Below, one piece after another: positions 54,402 through 61,961 of a DNA stretch of 64,000 bases. The notes under the pieces were generated by a model. It searched no databases, was not told the origin of the DNA, and saw only the letters and a list, made by a program, of their open reading frames with translations. Both the position numbers and the translations under genes were made by a program. The stretch spans positions 1 to 64,000 of the forward strand of contig NZ_JARXUZ010000002.1 of NCBI RefSeq assembly GCF_029893365.1, written 5' to 3'. How positions within the stretch are numbered: position 1 is the first letter of the stretch; every line of letters starts with the position of its first letter. The DNA comes from Cryobacterium sp. CG_9.6. Its GTDB lineage: Bacteria; Actinomycetota; Actinomycetes; Actinomycetales; Microbacteriaceae.

Positions 54402-54544
54402 TAGCGTCGTCAGCATGGCCTGGCGATCGGCTTGACGCTGTCTCAGTCGTTGCCGCGTTCGCGCAGCTCGGCGGCGGCTCGGTGACGTTTCGAAGCGCGT
54501 TGGATTAGGTCGCGATCGATGCCACGGAGCCGCGCCGGACGCGC

Positions 54545-54745
54545 CTATGCTGCATCCCGTGATGTTCGCCAGCGCATGACGTCTGCTGTGTTGTAGCGGA
54601 TGAGGCCCAAGCCGATGCCGTGGTAGTTCGGTCCGGCGGTGCCAAGTCTCATTTTCTGGAGCTCCGTCAGGGAGATACCCAGCGCATCGCTGGCTTGGTC
54701 CGGTGTCATCAGGGGTGACGCCGGTGTGCAGGTTGCTGTGGTCAT
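54545..54745 (-). CDS. excisionase-like HTH DNA-binding protein
   Basis: 66 residues. LMTPDQASDALGISLTELQK and LGLIRYNTADVMRWRTSRDA fit a MerR-like HTH_17 (excisionase-type) domain. Start overlaps the stop of the next gene (54742). After its TAG the same frame continues for 34 codons (RLRGIDRDLIQRASKRHRAA) before another stop, which might be a lost C-terminal tail. Likely a plasmid copy or transfer regulator. Confidence 0.7.
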   Translation of the reverse strand: MTTATCTPASPLMTPDQASDALGISLTELQKMRLGTAGPNYHGIGLGLIRYNTADVMRWRTSRDAA

Positions 54746-54939
54746 TTGGCTTGGTCCTTTGTGAGCGTGTCGATGATGGTCACGTAGTTGGTTCCGGTGA
54801 TGGTGAGCGTGTTTGCGAGGGTGTAGCCGCGGCGGCCGTAGGCGCGAAGGTCGTCGAGGCGTTCGGCAACTTTTCGTGCGCGCGCCGCGTGTTCCAGGTC
54901 GTTGCTGGGCAGGGTCGTCTGCAGGGTGCTGAATTCCAT
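54742..54939 (-). CDS. hypothetical protein, 65 aa
   Basis: Reads MEFSTLQTTLPSNDLEHAAR then VAERLDDLRAYGRRGYTLAN and ends DTLTKDQAK. No family recognised. Coupled by four-base overlap to the HTH gene and 10 bases after the redoxin gene, so probably one small plasmid operon. Confidence 0.65.
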   Translation of the reverse strand: MEFSTLQTTLPSNDLEHAARARKVAERLDDLRAYGRRGYTLANTLTITGTNYVTIIDTLTKDQAK

Positions 54940-54949
54940 TGCAGGGCGC

Positions 54950-55210
54950 CTACTCGCGGGTGAGGGAGGGGTTGTCGCGCAGGGCGGCTATCTTCGTGAT
55001 CCGGTCGGGTCGGAAGCCTGACCAGGACACCAGGCGGGCGATGACGACGGGTGCCGTGGTGTAGCCGAACTGTTGGATCAGGTCGGTGGCATGCGCATCG
55101 GTTGTGAGGTCGATGACGGTGTACGGCAGGTCGGCGGCGTCGAGTGCTCGTGTGGTCATCGTGCATTGCATGCAGTTCGGCAGCGTGTACACGGTGAGCG
55201 GTTCATTCAT
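54950..55210 (-). CDS. NrdH-like glutaredoxin
   Basis: 86 residues: LTVYTLPNCMQCTMTTRALD with the C-x2-C redox site (about 13-16), YTVIDLTTDAHATDLIQQFG and TTAPVVIARLVSWSGFRPDR, the last matching the NrdH WSGFRPD end. NrdH reduces class Ib ribonucleotide reductase; plasmid-borne copies of unclear role are common in actinobacteria. No nrdE or nrdF here. Confidence 0.88.
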   Translation of the reverse strand: MNEPLTVYTLPNCMQCTMTTRALDAADLPYTVIDLTTDAHATDLIQQFGYTTAPVVIARLVSWSGFRPDRITKIAALRDNPSLTRE

Positions 55211-55399
55211 GGTGTGGTCCTCTCTATAACCCCATTGCCTTTTGGCGCACGCCGATTTACAGCGTCAGGGGTGAATTGGCCAGGGTCCGTGGAATACCGC
55301 AAGGGAGCGCAGCGAGTGAGGATATGCCGCGAAAGCCCTTGCCAAGAGAGGAATGATGCGTACGATAAACAGCCGAAAAGGCAACGGAGTTGCACGAAG

Positions 55400-55430
55400 A
55401 AGCCCCGTCGAGCTGTGCTCGGCGGGGCTT
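55400..55430. terminator. strong bidirectional terminator-like hairpin
   Basis: AAGCCCCGTCGAGC and GCTCGGCGGGGCTT pair with one mismatch around a two-base loop. It lies 26 bases beyond the stop of the minus-strand gene at 55456 and would also stop plus-strand transcripts. Confidence 0.75.
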
Positions 55431-55455
55431 GTTCGTTACAGGTAAGAGCCGGAGG

Positions 55456-55764
55456 CTACGCCTCAGTGTGTGGGGTGGTGACCGGGGCAGTGGTGCGTCG
55501 TTTGCGTGCCTTCGGCGCGGACTGGCCGGGTGCTTTGACGCCGGTGGCGCGGAGGTCTTTTTCGCTCCATCCGGAGGCCAGGGCGGCAGTCCACGCGTGT
55601 TCGTGAGCGAGGGTCGCCAACTTGAATTGCTGGTCTGCGATGTCGTACTCGTTGCCGGCATCCGCGAGCACTCGTACCGCTTCCACGCGTGCGTCCACAT
55701 TCGCTTCGATGATTGCCCGCGCGCGGGCGGCTGCATCCTCTGGTTTCACATTCGCATCGCTCAT
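55456..55764 (-). CDS. hypothetical plasmid protein, about 102 aa
   Basis: From ATG 55764 (ATG 55770 possible): MSDANVKPEDAAARARAIIE, then DIADQQFKLATLAHEHAWTA and GWSEKDLRATGVKAP with a basic tail KARKRRTT. Mostly helical and charged, resembling small DNA-associated plasmid proteins next to mobilisation genes. Divergent from mobC across the candidate oriT. Function unknown. Confidence 0.65.
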   Translation of the reverse strand: MSDANVKPEDAAARARAIIEANVDARVEAVRVLADAGNEYDIADQQFKLATLAHEHAWTAALASGWSEKDLRATGVKAPGQSAPKARKRRTTAPVTTPHTEA

Positions 55765-55882
55765 GATCATCAGGCTACAGGCAACGCACACCTCTCAGCC
55801 GAGTGCGTGTCAGCCTTCTTTCACCGAAGCACCGAGAGCGGAAACGCTCCATACCGGCGGTGCCGATTTGGAGCAAGCTATA

Positions 55883-55967
55883 CATTTACCAAGGGTAAAT
55901 GGCTTTCAAATTTGGGCTTGGGGCGCCCGATTTGGCATACTGGCGTATGGTCCCCGGGTTTTCGGGG
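55883..55967. other. candidate origin of transfer (oriT)
   Basis: Between the divergent 55764 gene and mobC lies a cluster of inverted repeats: CATTTACC-AAG-GGTAAATG (55883-55901), GGGCGCCC (55921-55928), CATAC-TGGC-GTATG (55936-55949) and CCCCG-GGTTTT-CGGGG (55952-55967). oriT of mobilisable plasmids is usually a set of inverted repeats next to the accessory gene and relaxase. The nick site itself was not identified. Confidence 0.5.
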
Positions 55968-55993
55968 TCGCTGCGCTGGGCGGGGAGGGGCGG

Positions 55994-56389
55994 ATGATGG
56001 CAGAACCTAGTGAGCGTCGGTTGTTTGGTCGTGCGCGGCGGGCTAATTCTGTGGTGGCGCGGAAGAAGTTTTACAGTGTGTATGTGAGTCCGGATGAGGA
56101 TGCGAAGTTGCAGGCTCGTGCGGTGGTGCGGAAGGTTACCGTGCCCCGGTTTCTGTTTGAGTCGGCGATGAATGCGCATATTGAGACGAGTACGGAGCGT
56201 CAGGAAGCAATCGCTGAATTGTTTCGGGTGACGCGGTTGATGGCGAACGTGTCGAACAACGTCAATCAGTTGGCGAAGTACGCCAATAGTGAGGGGCAGT
56301 TCCCCGCTGAGGCGGCGGGGGTTGTGGCGGAGTATCGGGTGTTGGCTGGTCAGGTTGAGGATGTTATTGAGCGGTTGGCTGAGTCATGA
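55994..56389 (+). CDS. mobC: MobC-like plasmid mobilisation accessory protein
   Basis: 131 residues from ATG 55994 with GGAGGGG upstream. A basic N-terminus (RRLFGRARRANSVVARKK) precedes a ribbon-helix-helix-like segment and the MobC helix RLMANVSNNVNQLAKYANSE, a hallmark of BacMobC proteins. It helps the relaxase open oriT. Its stop overlaps the relaxase start (ATGATG). Confidence 0.85.
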   Translation: MMAEPSERRLFGRARRANSVVARKKFYSVYVSPDEDAKLQARAVVRKVTVPRFLFESAMNAHIETSTERQEAIAELFRVTRLMANVSNNVNQLAKYANSEGQFPAEAAGVVAEYRVLAGQVEDVIERLAES

Positions 56390-58029
56390 TGCCCAACATT
56401 CGGCGGGGCGATCAGATGGGTGGCCTGATGGTGTACCTGGCTGGTGGTGGTCGGTCGAATGAGCATGAGGAGCAGCACCTGGTCGCGGGGGACGCGGCGA
56501 TCATGGCGCAGCACGGGTACAGCATGTTGGATCGCAACACGGCGCTGTTGATTGCGAAGAGTTTGGATGCTCCGCGCCGGGCGTTTGGCACGGAGATCAC
56601 CCGGATGGCGCGGGAGAGCGACCCGGCCACGGGGGCGATGACGACGAAACGTGTCGGGGCGGACGTGTGGCATTGTTCGTTGTCGTTGAGGGCCGAAGAG
56701 GGCGCGTTGTCGGATGAGAAGTGGGGCGTCATCGCTCAGGACTTCGTCGATCGGATGGGTTTCACCGAGGCGTCCGGGAAGGCGGCGTGCCGGTGGGTTG
56801 CTGTGCGGCACGGTGTGTCGACAAACGGGAACGATCACGTGCACCTGGCTGTGTCATTGGTCCGCGAGGACGGGACGAAAGCGAGCACGCACAACGACTT
56901 CACACGCGCCCAGGAGGCATGCCGTGATCTGGAGCGTGAGCATGGCTTGGAGCAGCTCGAGAGCCGCGGTCTCGGGTTGGGGGAGCGGGGGGTGAAGCCG
57001 GCCGAGCGGGAGCGTGCCGCACGCACGGGGGCGTCGGAGATCGACTCACACACGCTCGAGCGTACGGTGCGTGCGGCGGCGACGGCGTCTGTTGATGAGG
57101 GGGAGTTCGTGCGCCGGCTGCGCCGTGGCGGTGCACTGATCCGCCCCCGGTATGCGGCGGGCCGGGACGACGTTGTCGCCGGTTACTCGGTAGCTCTTCG
57201 TTCCGCAGGCGGGACTCAACCGGTTTGGTTTGGAGGCGGGCGCCTTGCCCGGGACCTCACGTTGCCGAGGCTTCGCGAGGGCTGGCCGGACAGCCCTCAG
57301 ACTGCGCAGGGCGCCGTCGACGAGTGGCGGGCCACGGCGAAGAACCCGCGGCAGTACCGCCCCGTTGCGCCGGGCCGGGAAGAGAGCACGCCGGCGCCGG
57401 AAATGTGGAAGCAGTACAGCGATGAAATTGGTCAGCTCCGTAAGCAGCTGCGCGACGTGCCCGTGACTGACCGTGCAACGTGGGCGCATGTCGCCCGCGA
57501 GACGGCCGGCGCGTTCGCGGCGTGGTCGCAGCGTGTGGAGGTGACGCCGGGGCCGTTGGCACAGACCTCTCGCGATTTGGCACGGTCGGCGCACCTGCGG
57601 GCGCACGAGTCCCAGCCGAAGCCTGTCCAGCTGGGGTCGGCGTCAAACGCCGCCATGATCCTCATGCAAGCCGCCAGCGGAGGTACGGGGACCATGGCGG
57701 AAGCGATCATGCTCCGACAGTTGGGCCGGGTATCCGTGGCCATCCTCGACATGCACAGTGCGGTCGGAGACGCCCGGCGCGCCGAGCAGATCACGGCAAC
57801 GCTGCGCACTCAGTTTGCCGCGGTGACTGATCGTCTCCCGGCCGTACCCAGCAAGAGTGCCCAATCGGACTCCCGCACGAGGTCGGTCGAGGTGCCGGAC
57901 GTGATGCGTCGTGCGACTGAGGGTCTTGCCGCGCCCGGGACCGGTTCGCCGGTTCCGACGACGTTGAATCCCAGCAGACGTAAGACACCAGCCACGCCAC
58001 GTGAGCGTGACGGACACGGAAGAGAATAG
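56386..58029 (+). CDS. relaxase / mobilisation nuclease
   Basis: 547 residues from ATG 56386. N-terminal relaxase domain: GGLMVYLAGGGR with a candidate catalytic tyrosine (about 17), DVWHCSLSLRAEEG and the metal-binding histidine motif VRHGVSTNGNDHVHLAVSLV (about 141-160). A long helical C-terminus follows. It would nick oriT and pilot the strand. No type IV secretion or coupling protein is in the window, so the element is mobilisable rather than self-transmissible as far as seen. Confidence 0.88.
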   Translation: MMPNIRRGDQMGGLMVYLAGGGRSNEHEEQHLVAGDAAIMAQHGYSMLDRNTALLIAKSLDAPRRAFGTEITRMARESDPATGAMTTKRVGADVWHCSLSLRAEEGALSDEKWGVIAQDFVDRMGFTEASGKAACRWVAVRHGVSTNGNDHVHLAVSLVREDGTKASTHNDFTRAQEACRDLEREHGLEQLESRGLGLGERGVKPAERERAARTGASEIDSHTLERTVRAAATASVDEGEFVRRLRRGGALIRPRYAAGRDDVVAGYSVALRSAGGTQPVWFGGGRLARDLTLPRLREGWPDSPQTAQGAVDEWRATAKNPRQYRPVAPGREESTPAPEMWKQYSDEIGQLRKQLRDVPVTDRATWAHVARETAGAFAAWSQRVEVTPGPLAQTSRDLARSAHLRAHESQPKPVQLGSASNAAMILMQAASGGTGTMAEAIMLRQLGRVSVAILDMHSAVGDARRAEQITATLRTQFAAVTDRLPAVPSKSAQSDSRTRSVEVPDVMRRATEGLAAPGTGSPVPTTLNPSRRKTPATPRERDGHGRE

Positions 58030-58041
58030 GGGCGACAGATC

Positions 58042-58887
58042 ATGGCTGAAGACACCGACGGTGTCGGCGAGACGTTCGACGATTCGCTGCGCATCGCACT
58101 GACCATCGCAGCGCAGTTCGGCGAACGCATTGCCCGGCTGCGGGAGCAACTGGCCCGCCAGCGTGAAGCGGGCACCGTTCAGGAATCGCGCGAGCTGCAC
58201 GCACGCTTCGACGCGGAACGCGGAGCCGCCCGCGCCAGCCTCGCTCCCGTCCAACAGGCGGAGTGGTGGGATCAGGCCAGTCCCGACAACATCGCTGGCA
58301 TGCACGAAACGGCGACGGCGTGGCGCGACGTCGACGACGGTGCCCGGGATGCGGGCGACACGATCAAGCGCGAGGTTCAGGACCGGTACGGGATCGACGT
58401 TGACGCCCCCGGAGCGGACCCCGCTGTGGTTGCGGCGGCGCTCCGTGACGGCGAGCGCGACCGTGCTGACGCTGCGGCCGAGCGGCAGCGCGCGGGCGAG
58501 GACCTCACGATTAGTCAACTCTTGTTTGCCAACGCTGACCGCCTCGACAGGGATGCTCAGGACGGTGCAGAACGGGAGTGGAATATCGCTGACCTGGACG
58601 AGTTCACCAGCCGCGACGGGGATGGCGGGGCGGGGACTGACCAGGCACGCACTGCGACGGGTTCGGGCGAGTTGGCGTATGACAGCTTCGAGCGGCGTGA
58701 ACGGTTCGCGGCCAGCCTCGAAGGCACCGCCGATCAGAAAACGATTAACGCCCGAATTCTCGCAGATGGCGAAAACGCCAAGCACCCTCGTGAGGCTGTC
58801 ATGGCGCAGTCGGGGAAAGCGGCGAAGCCGCGCCGAAACAGTAAGAGCAACACTCAGCAGCGTGACCGTGGGGGGCTGTCACGATGA
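58042..58887 (+). CDS. hypothetical mobilisation-region protein, 281 aa
   Basis: Charged and helical: IARLREQLARQREAGTVQES, then WWDQASPDNIAGMHETATAW and FERRERFAASLEGTADQKTI. Coiled-coil-like N-terminus; basic, asparagine-rich end RRNSKSNTQQRDRGG. Found 12 bases after the relaxase; position suggests a MobB-like or transfer-linked role. A diverged copy of its last ~18 codons occurs at about 59160-59215. Confidence 0.65.
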   Translation: MAEDTDGVGETFDDSLRIALTIAAQFGERIARLREQLARQREAGTVQESRELHARFDAERGAARASLAPVQQAEWWDQASPDNIAGMHETATAWRDVDDGARDAGDTIKREVQDRYGIDVDAPGADPAVVAAALRDGERDRADAAAERQRAGEDLTISQLLFANADRLDRDAQDGAEREWNIADLDEFTSRDGDGGAGTDQARTATGSGELAYDSFERRERFAASLEGTADQKTINARILADGENAKHPREAVMAQSGKAAKPRRNSKSNTQQRDRGGLSR

Positions 58888-59099
58888 CGCGTTCAGAGGA
58901 TCGGTACGTAGCGAGCTGGTCCGTGTTGCGGAAGGGCGTTCGAGTTGATGTTTACGTGCACGACGACCTGTTGCACAAGTCGCTTGCAGTTGTCTACGCG
59001 TCGGACGAGGAGGTCATACTCGTTCAGAGCAATCCGGCGTGGGGGAAGCTTCACTATGTGCGTGACGCTCGAAAAGACATCGAGCTCGAGCGAACCTGA
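58884..59099 (+). CDS. hypothetical protein, 71 aa
   Basis: Starts on an ATGA overlap with the 58042 gene. WSVLRKGVRVDVYVHDDLLH and VYASDEEVILVQSNPAWGKL suggest a small beta-rich protein. No family recognised; likely co-transcribed with the mobilisation genes. Confidence 0.6.
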   Translation: MTRSEDRYVASWSVLRKGVRVDVYVHDDLLHKSLAVVYASDEEVILVQSNPAWGKLHYVRDARKDIELERT

Positions 59100-59149
59100 T
59101 CTGGGGAGCGCCAAGAAAGGGGCTGCGCATCATTGGGTTTTAGGAGTTT

Positions 59150-59225
59150 TTGGTGAGGCGCGTCGAAACAGTAGAAGTAGCGCTCAGCAGTGTGATCGTG
59201 GCGGGCTGGACCGCTGGGAAGGCAC
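59150..59225 (+). repeat. diverged duplicate of the 58042 gene 3' end
   Basis: CGTCGAAACAGTAGAAGTAG and CAGTGTGATCGTGGCGGGCT parallel 58831-58876 (CGCCGAAACAGTAAGAGCAA, CAGCGTGACCGTGGGGGGCT), giving RRNSRSSAQQCDRGGLDR. A partial tandem duplication around the 71-residue gene. Confidence 0.6.
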
Positions 59226-59266
59226 CGTGTGCTGAGCCTGACGTGCGGGAACAGGGCTGGACTGCG

Positions 59267-60535
59267 TCATACAGACCAGAGGCGGTCTACGGGCATGACG
59301 TGTAAACGGTCGTCAAATGTGTATGACCGTTCACCCAGGTAGAGGGCGACTCCGGCGATGAACGCGTCTCCTACCGTGTCGCGTAATTTGCGCATGGGGG
59401 TAAAGCTGTCACCGGGGACTCGACTCCCTGCTTTGATTTCGAATGCGATGATTGCGCCGTCGTCGCGTTCAATAACAAGGTCGACCTCATCGTGGTCGTG
59501 GGTTCGCCAATGGCCGATCCCGGCGACTCCGTCCATCCACGACGCCTCACGCTGTATTTCTCCGACGACGAATGTCTCGAGTAGATGCCCGAATTCAGTC
59601 AGCGATGTTGCGTCGCGGCGTGCCAGTTTCTCGGGGGTGAGACGCAACAGTCGCGCTGCCACGCCGGAGTCGATGATGTGGAGTTTGGGGGTGGCAGCGG
59701 TTCGTGCTGTCAAGGTCGAGTGCCAGGCCGGAAGCCGCTGCACGAGGAAAACGGCCTCGAGGAGTTTCGTGTAGCTGTCGGCTGTTCGTTCGTCGAGGCT
59801 GATGTCAGCTGCCGCGCTGGCAATGTTGAGTACTTGGGCTGTTTGGCTGGCGAGCCTTCCGAGTAGGCGAGGCAGCATGGCGGATTGTCTGATGTTGGAC
59901 AATTCCCGGGCGTCGCGTTCGAGAGTCAACCGGACGTAGTCGTCGAACCAACGATTTCTTGATGCCGCGGTCGTTCGTTCTATCGCGATCGGGAACCCGC
60001 CGCGGGCAATGCGTTGGATGTATTCATCGCGGGTCGTCTTCGAGGCGGCCGCGTGGATCGCAGTGGCGGGGGACGCGAAGAGCGTTTCGACAAGGTGGCT
60101 GGTGTGTCCCTCGATTTCTGCCTGTGTCAGGGGATAGATGGTCATCCGGTTCAACCGTCCGGTCAGCGCTTGCGCCGCTTTAGGCAACGCGTCGTGTCGG
60201 GTTGACCCGGCCAGAAGAAAACGGCCCGGGCGTGTGTTCTTGTTGAGCTGGGCTTTGATCGCATCCAAAACTAAGGGTGCTTTCTGGTATTCGTCCACAC
60301 ACACCGGGGGCGTGCCCGCCATGAATAGTCCCGGGTCCGCCAGGACGGCATCTCGGGTTGCTAAATCGTCTAGGTCGATGACCTCCGCGTTGTGGGCATC
60401 AGCCAAGGATTTCAGCAGGGTGGACTTGCCTACGGAGCGGGGACCTTCCAACAGCACCACTGGCTCTTCGGTCATCCGATCCCGAATTACGCTGAGGGCC
60501 CGGCGTTCTATGTGATGTGGCGAAGCTGACGTCAT
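59267..60535 (-). CDS. AAA ATPase with DUF4143 domain
   Basis: 422 residues. N-terminal AAA_14: Walker A VVLLEGPRSVGKSTLLKSLA, Walker B PPVCVDEYQKAPLVLDAIKA, sensor FLLAGSTRHDALPKAAQAL. C-terminal DUF4143: LLEAVFLVQRLPAWHSTLTA, PKLHIIDSGVAARLLRLTPE and WRTHDHDEVDLVIERDDGAI, the last being the nuclease-like VDLV..E end. Frequent on mobile elements; function unknown. Convergent with the mobilisation genes. Confidence 0.92.
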   Translation of the reverse strand: MTSASPHHIERRALSVIRDRMTEEPVVLLEGPRSVGKSTLLKSLADAHNAEVIDLDDLATRDAVLADPGLFMAGTPPVCVDEYQKAPLVLDAIKAQLNKNTRPGRFLLAGSTRHDALPKAAQALTGRLNRMTIYPLTQAEIEGHTSHLVETLFASPATAIHAAASKTTRDEYIQRIARGGFPIAIERTTAASRNRWFDDYVRLTLERDARELSNIRQSAMLPRLLGRLASQTAQVLNIASAAADISLDERTADSYTKLLEAVFLVQRLPAWHSTLTARTAATPKLHIIDSGVAARLLRLTPEKLARRDATSLTEFGHLLETFVVGEIQREASWMDGVAGIGHWRTHDHDEVDLVIERDDGAIIAFEIKAGSRVPGDSFTPMRKLRDTVGDAFIAGVALYLGERSYTFDDRLHVMPVDRLWSV

Positions 60536-60547
60536 CCCGCAATCCTA

Positions 60548-60616
60548 GTACTTTCTACGGATTTCGAAGCACTTGAACTGCGGATTCCGTACCACTTAAA
60601 CTGCGGATTTCGAGGG
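60548..60616. repeat. three tandem 23-bp repeats
   Basis: Units share the core ACTGCGGATT(T/C)CG: AGTACTTTCTACGGATTTCG.., CACTTGAACTGCGGATTCCG.. and CACTTAAACTGCGGATTTCG... Such arrays are typical of IS21/IS481-like ends, where a transposase binds several sites. Iterons of a replication origin are an alternative, but no replication gene is adjacent. Confidence 0.6.
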
Positions 60617-60866
60617 TCAGGAGTTGCGGAAATCGCCCGCCCGGAATGTGAGGGTTCCAGCCAGGCTGCGTAGATCTAGGAAGTCCCTCCATCTAGTGCT
60701 CGTCACACCGCGCTGAAGGCCAGTGACGGCTTTTTCGGCGATCACTGTCTCGGGAGGATGGCCGGATATCGCAAAAAATCACCGCCAAGGAGACACGGGA
60801 TGCGCACCAGGCGGGTGTGCTGGGCAAATTGGCGAGTAGCCCTTGAAGGTAGCGCTTGTCCGGCGA

Positions 60867-60945
60867 CACACGAAGCTATGAGACCCAGCGTCCGCGAAGT
60901 GATGAGTTTTAGTGTCCACGATGTCATGAGATAACACACCGGTGG
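60867..60945. repeat. three tandem 24-bp repeats, copy 1
   Basis: Units CACGAAGCTATGAGACCCAG.., CGCGAAGTGATGAGTTTTAG.. and CACGATGTCATGAGATAACA... A second, nearly identical array lies at 61391-61466 in the same orientation, so the pair flanks the transposase remnant as direct repeats. Confidence 0.7.
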
Positions 60946-60984
60946 GCTCGCGCGCGACGACAGTCCGACCTTCACCGGGCGCCG

Positions 60985-61386
60985 TTGACGATCTCCAAGA
61001 TCGGGCAGGTCATGCTCGACGACAACGCACGGCCACAGACCGCGGATCAGTCACTCGTGGAGGTCACCAAAGCCAACCGGCAGGTCTACTTTCAGGGCTA
61101 CCAGGTGTCCCTGCCGACGACGTACGCTGACCGCACGTTCTACCGGACGATCACCGACGACGCGTTCTTGCTGACCGATCCTGTGACCGCTGAGATCGTG
61201 TTCTCATTCCCGCTGCCGATGGTCGCGCTGAACGTCCGAGGCCGATATGTTGCCTCCTACTCCATCCAGGGCGTTGGCGTGACCCACCCGACGAAGCCCT
61301 GGGAACGCAAGAACGCGGAGTATCAGACACAGTTCGCCCAGCGTCAGACTGATCTCCCCGCCGTGCTCGGTGAGCCAGAGCGGTAG
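60985..61386 (+). pseudogene. IS481-like transposase, C-terminal remnant
   Basis: About 125 residues from within the C-terminal tail of an integrase-type transposase: NRQVYFQGYQVSLPTTYADR, AEIVFSFPLPMVALNVRGRY and KPWERKNAEYQTQF. The catalytic DDE region is absent. Enclosed by the two 24-bp repeat arrays, which suggests deletion between two element ends. Confidence 0.68.
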
Positions 61387-61390
61387 CTGT

Positions 61391-61466
61391 GCACGAAGCC
61401 ATGAGACCCCGCGTCCACGAAGTGATGAGACTCACTGTCCACGATGTCACGAGATAACACACCAAC
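61391..61466. repeat. three tandem 24-bp repeats, copy 2
   Basis: CACGAAGCCATGAGACCCCG.., CACGAAGTGATGAGACTCAC.. and CACGATGTCACGAGATAACA..; about 85-90% identical to 60867-60945 and in direct orientation. Confidence 0.7.
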
Positions 61467-61961
61467 AACGTGGACCATCAGTACCCAAACCGACTATCCG
61501 CCAACACGGGACGTGACCAACGGACCCGTCGTGAACAGTGTATTTTCGGCGTGTGCGGTCATATCGATCTCTACTTTCTGGAGACCCTCATTTCTTGATG
61601 CCTGACTGTCCGAGTAATTCACTGCAGTCCAGCGCCGAGTGCTTCGGAGAGGCCAGCCGCAGCCAGTGAGGTGCAAGACGAATGAGAAGATCTGGGTCCG
61701 CCAAGGCGAAGTGCCGGAGTTCCCAGTTCTTGGCCCAAGGACCATGAAACAGCGGTCATCGAGGGTTTGAGGTTGGATCTGAGCGCAGAAGGTGGCCTGT
61801 GGTGTCGGGCCCTACCCAACGTGTCTAATTTGGCCCAGCGTGATTCAGTCAACACTGGCGGGCTCTTCTCCTCTAATGCGGGTGGAGGCCTTGCAACGAC
61901 TCGCTAAGCCTGTTAGGTCTGGAGGAGACATCTCAAGTTGGGGTGTGGAAAGGGTAGGCCC
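61467..61961. other. gene-free region before the second FdhF copy
   Basis: No supported gene. Contains CACGGGACGTGACC at about 61505-61518, related to the DNA beside IS110 copies A and C. From 61890 onward the sequence equals the reverse complement of DNA ending at 15028. Confidence 0.45.

Larger units (their letters stand above)
60536..60950. other. IS-remnant region
   Basis: No supported gene. It begins with three 23-bp tandem repeats (60548-60616) and ends with three 24-bp units (60867-60945). The part between has only short frames. Confidence 0.5.

Noticed and set aside
58945..59235. Plus-strand frame of 96 codons overlapping the 71-residue gene
   Set aside because: It shifts across the coupled gene 58884-59099; only its tail resembles a duplicated 3' end, noted as a repeat.
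60548..60616. Tandem 23-bp units considered as a CRISPR array
   Set aside because: The units are contiguous with no unique spacers, vary internally and have no cas gene nearby.
60548..60616. Same units considered as replication iterons
   Set aside because: No replication initiator is adjacent and a transposase remnant is; kept only as an alternative.
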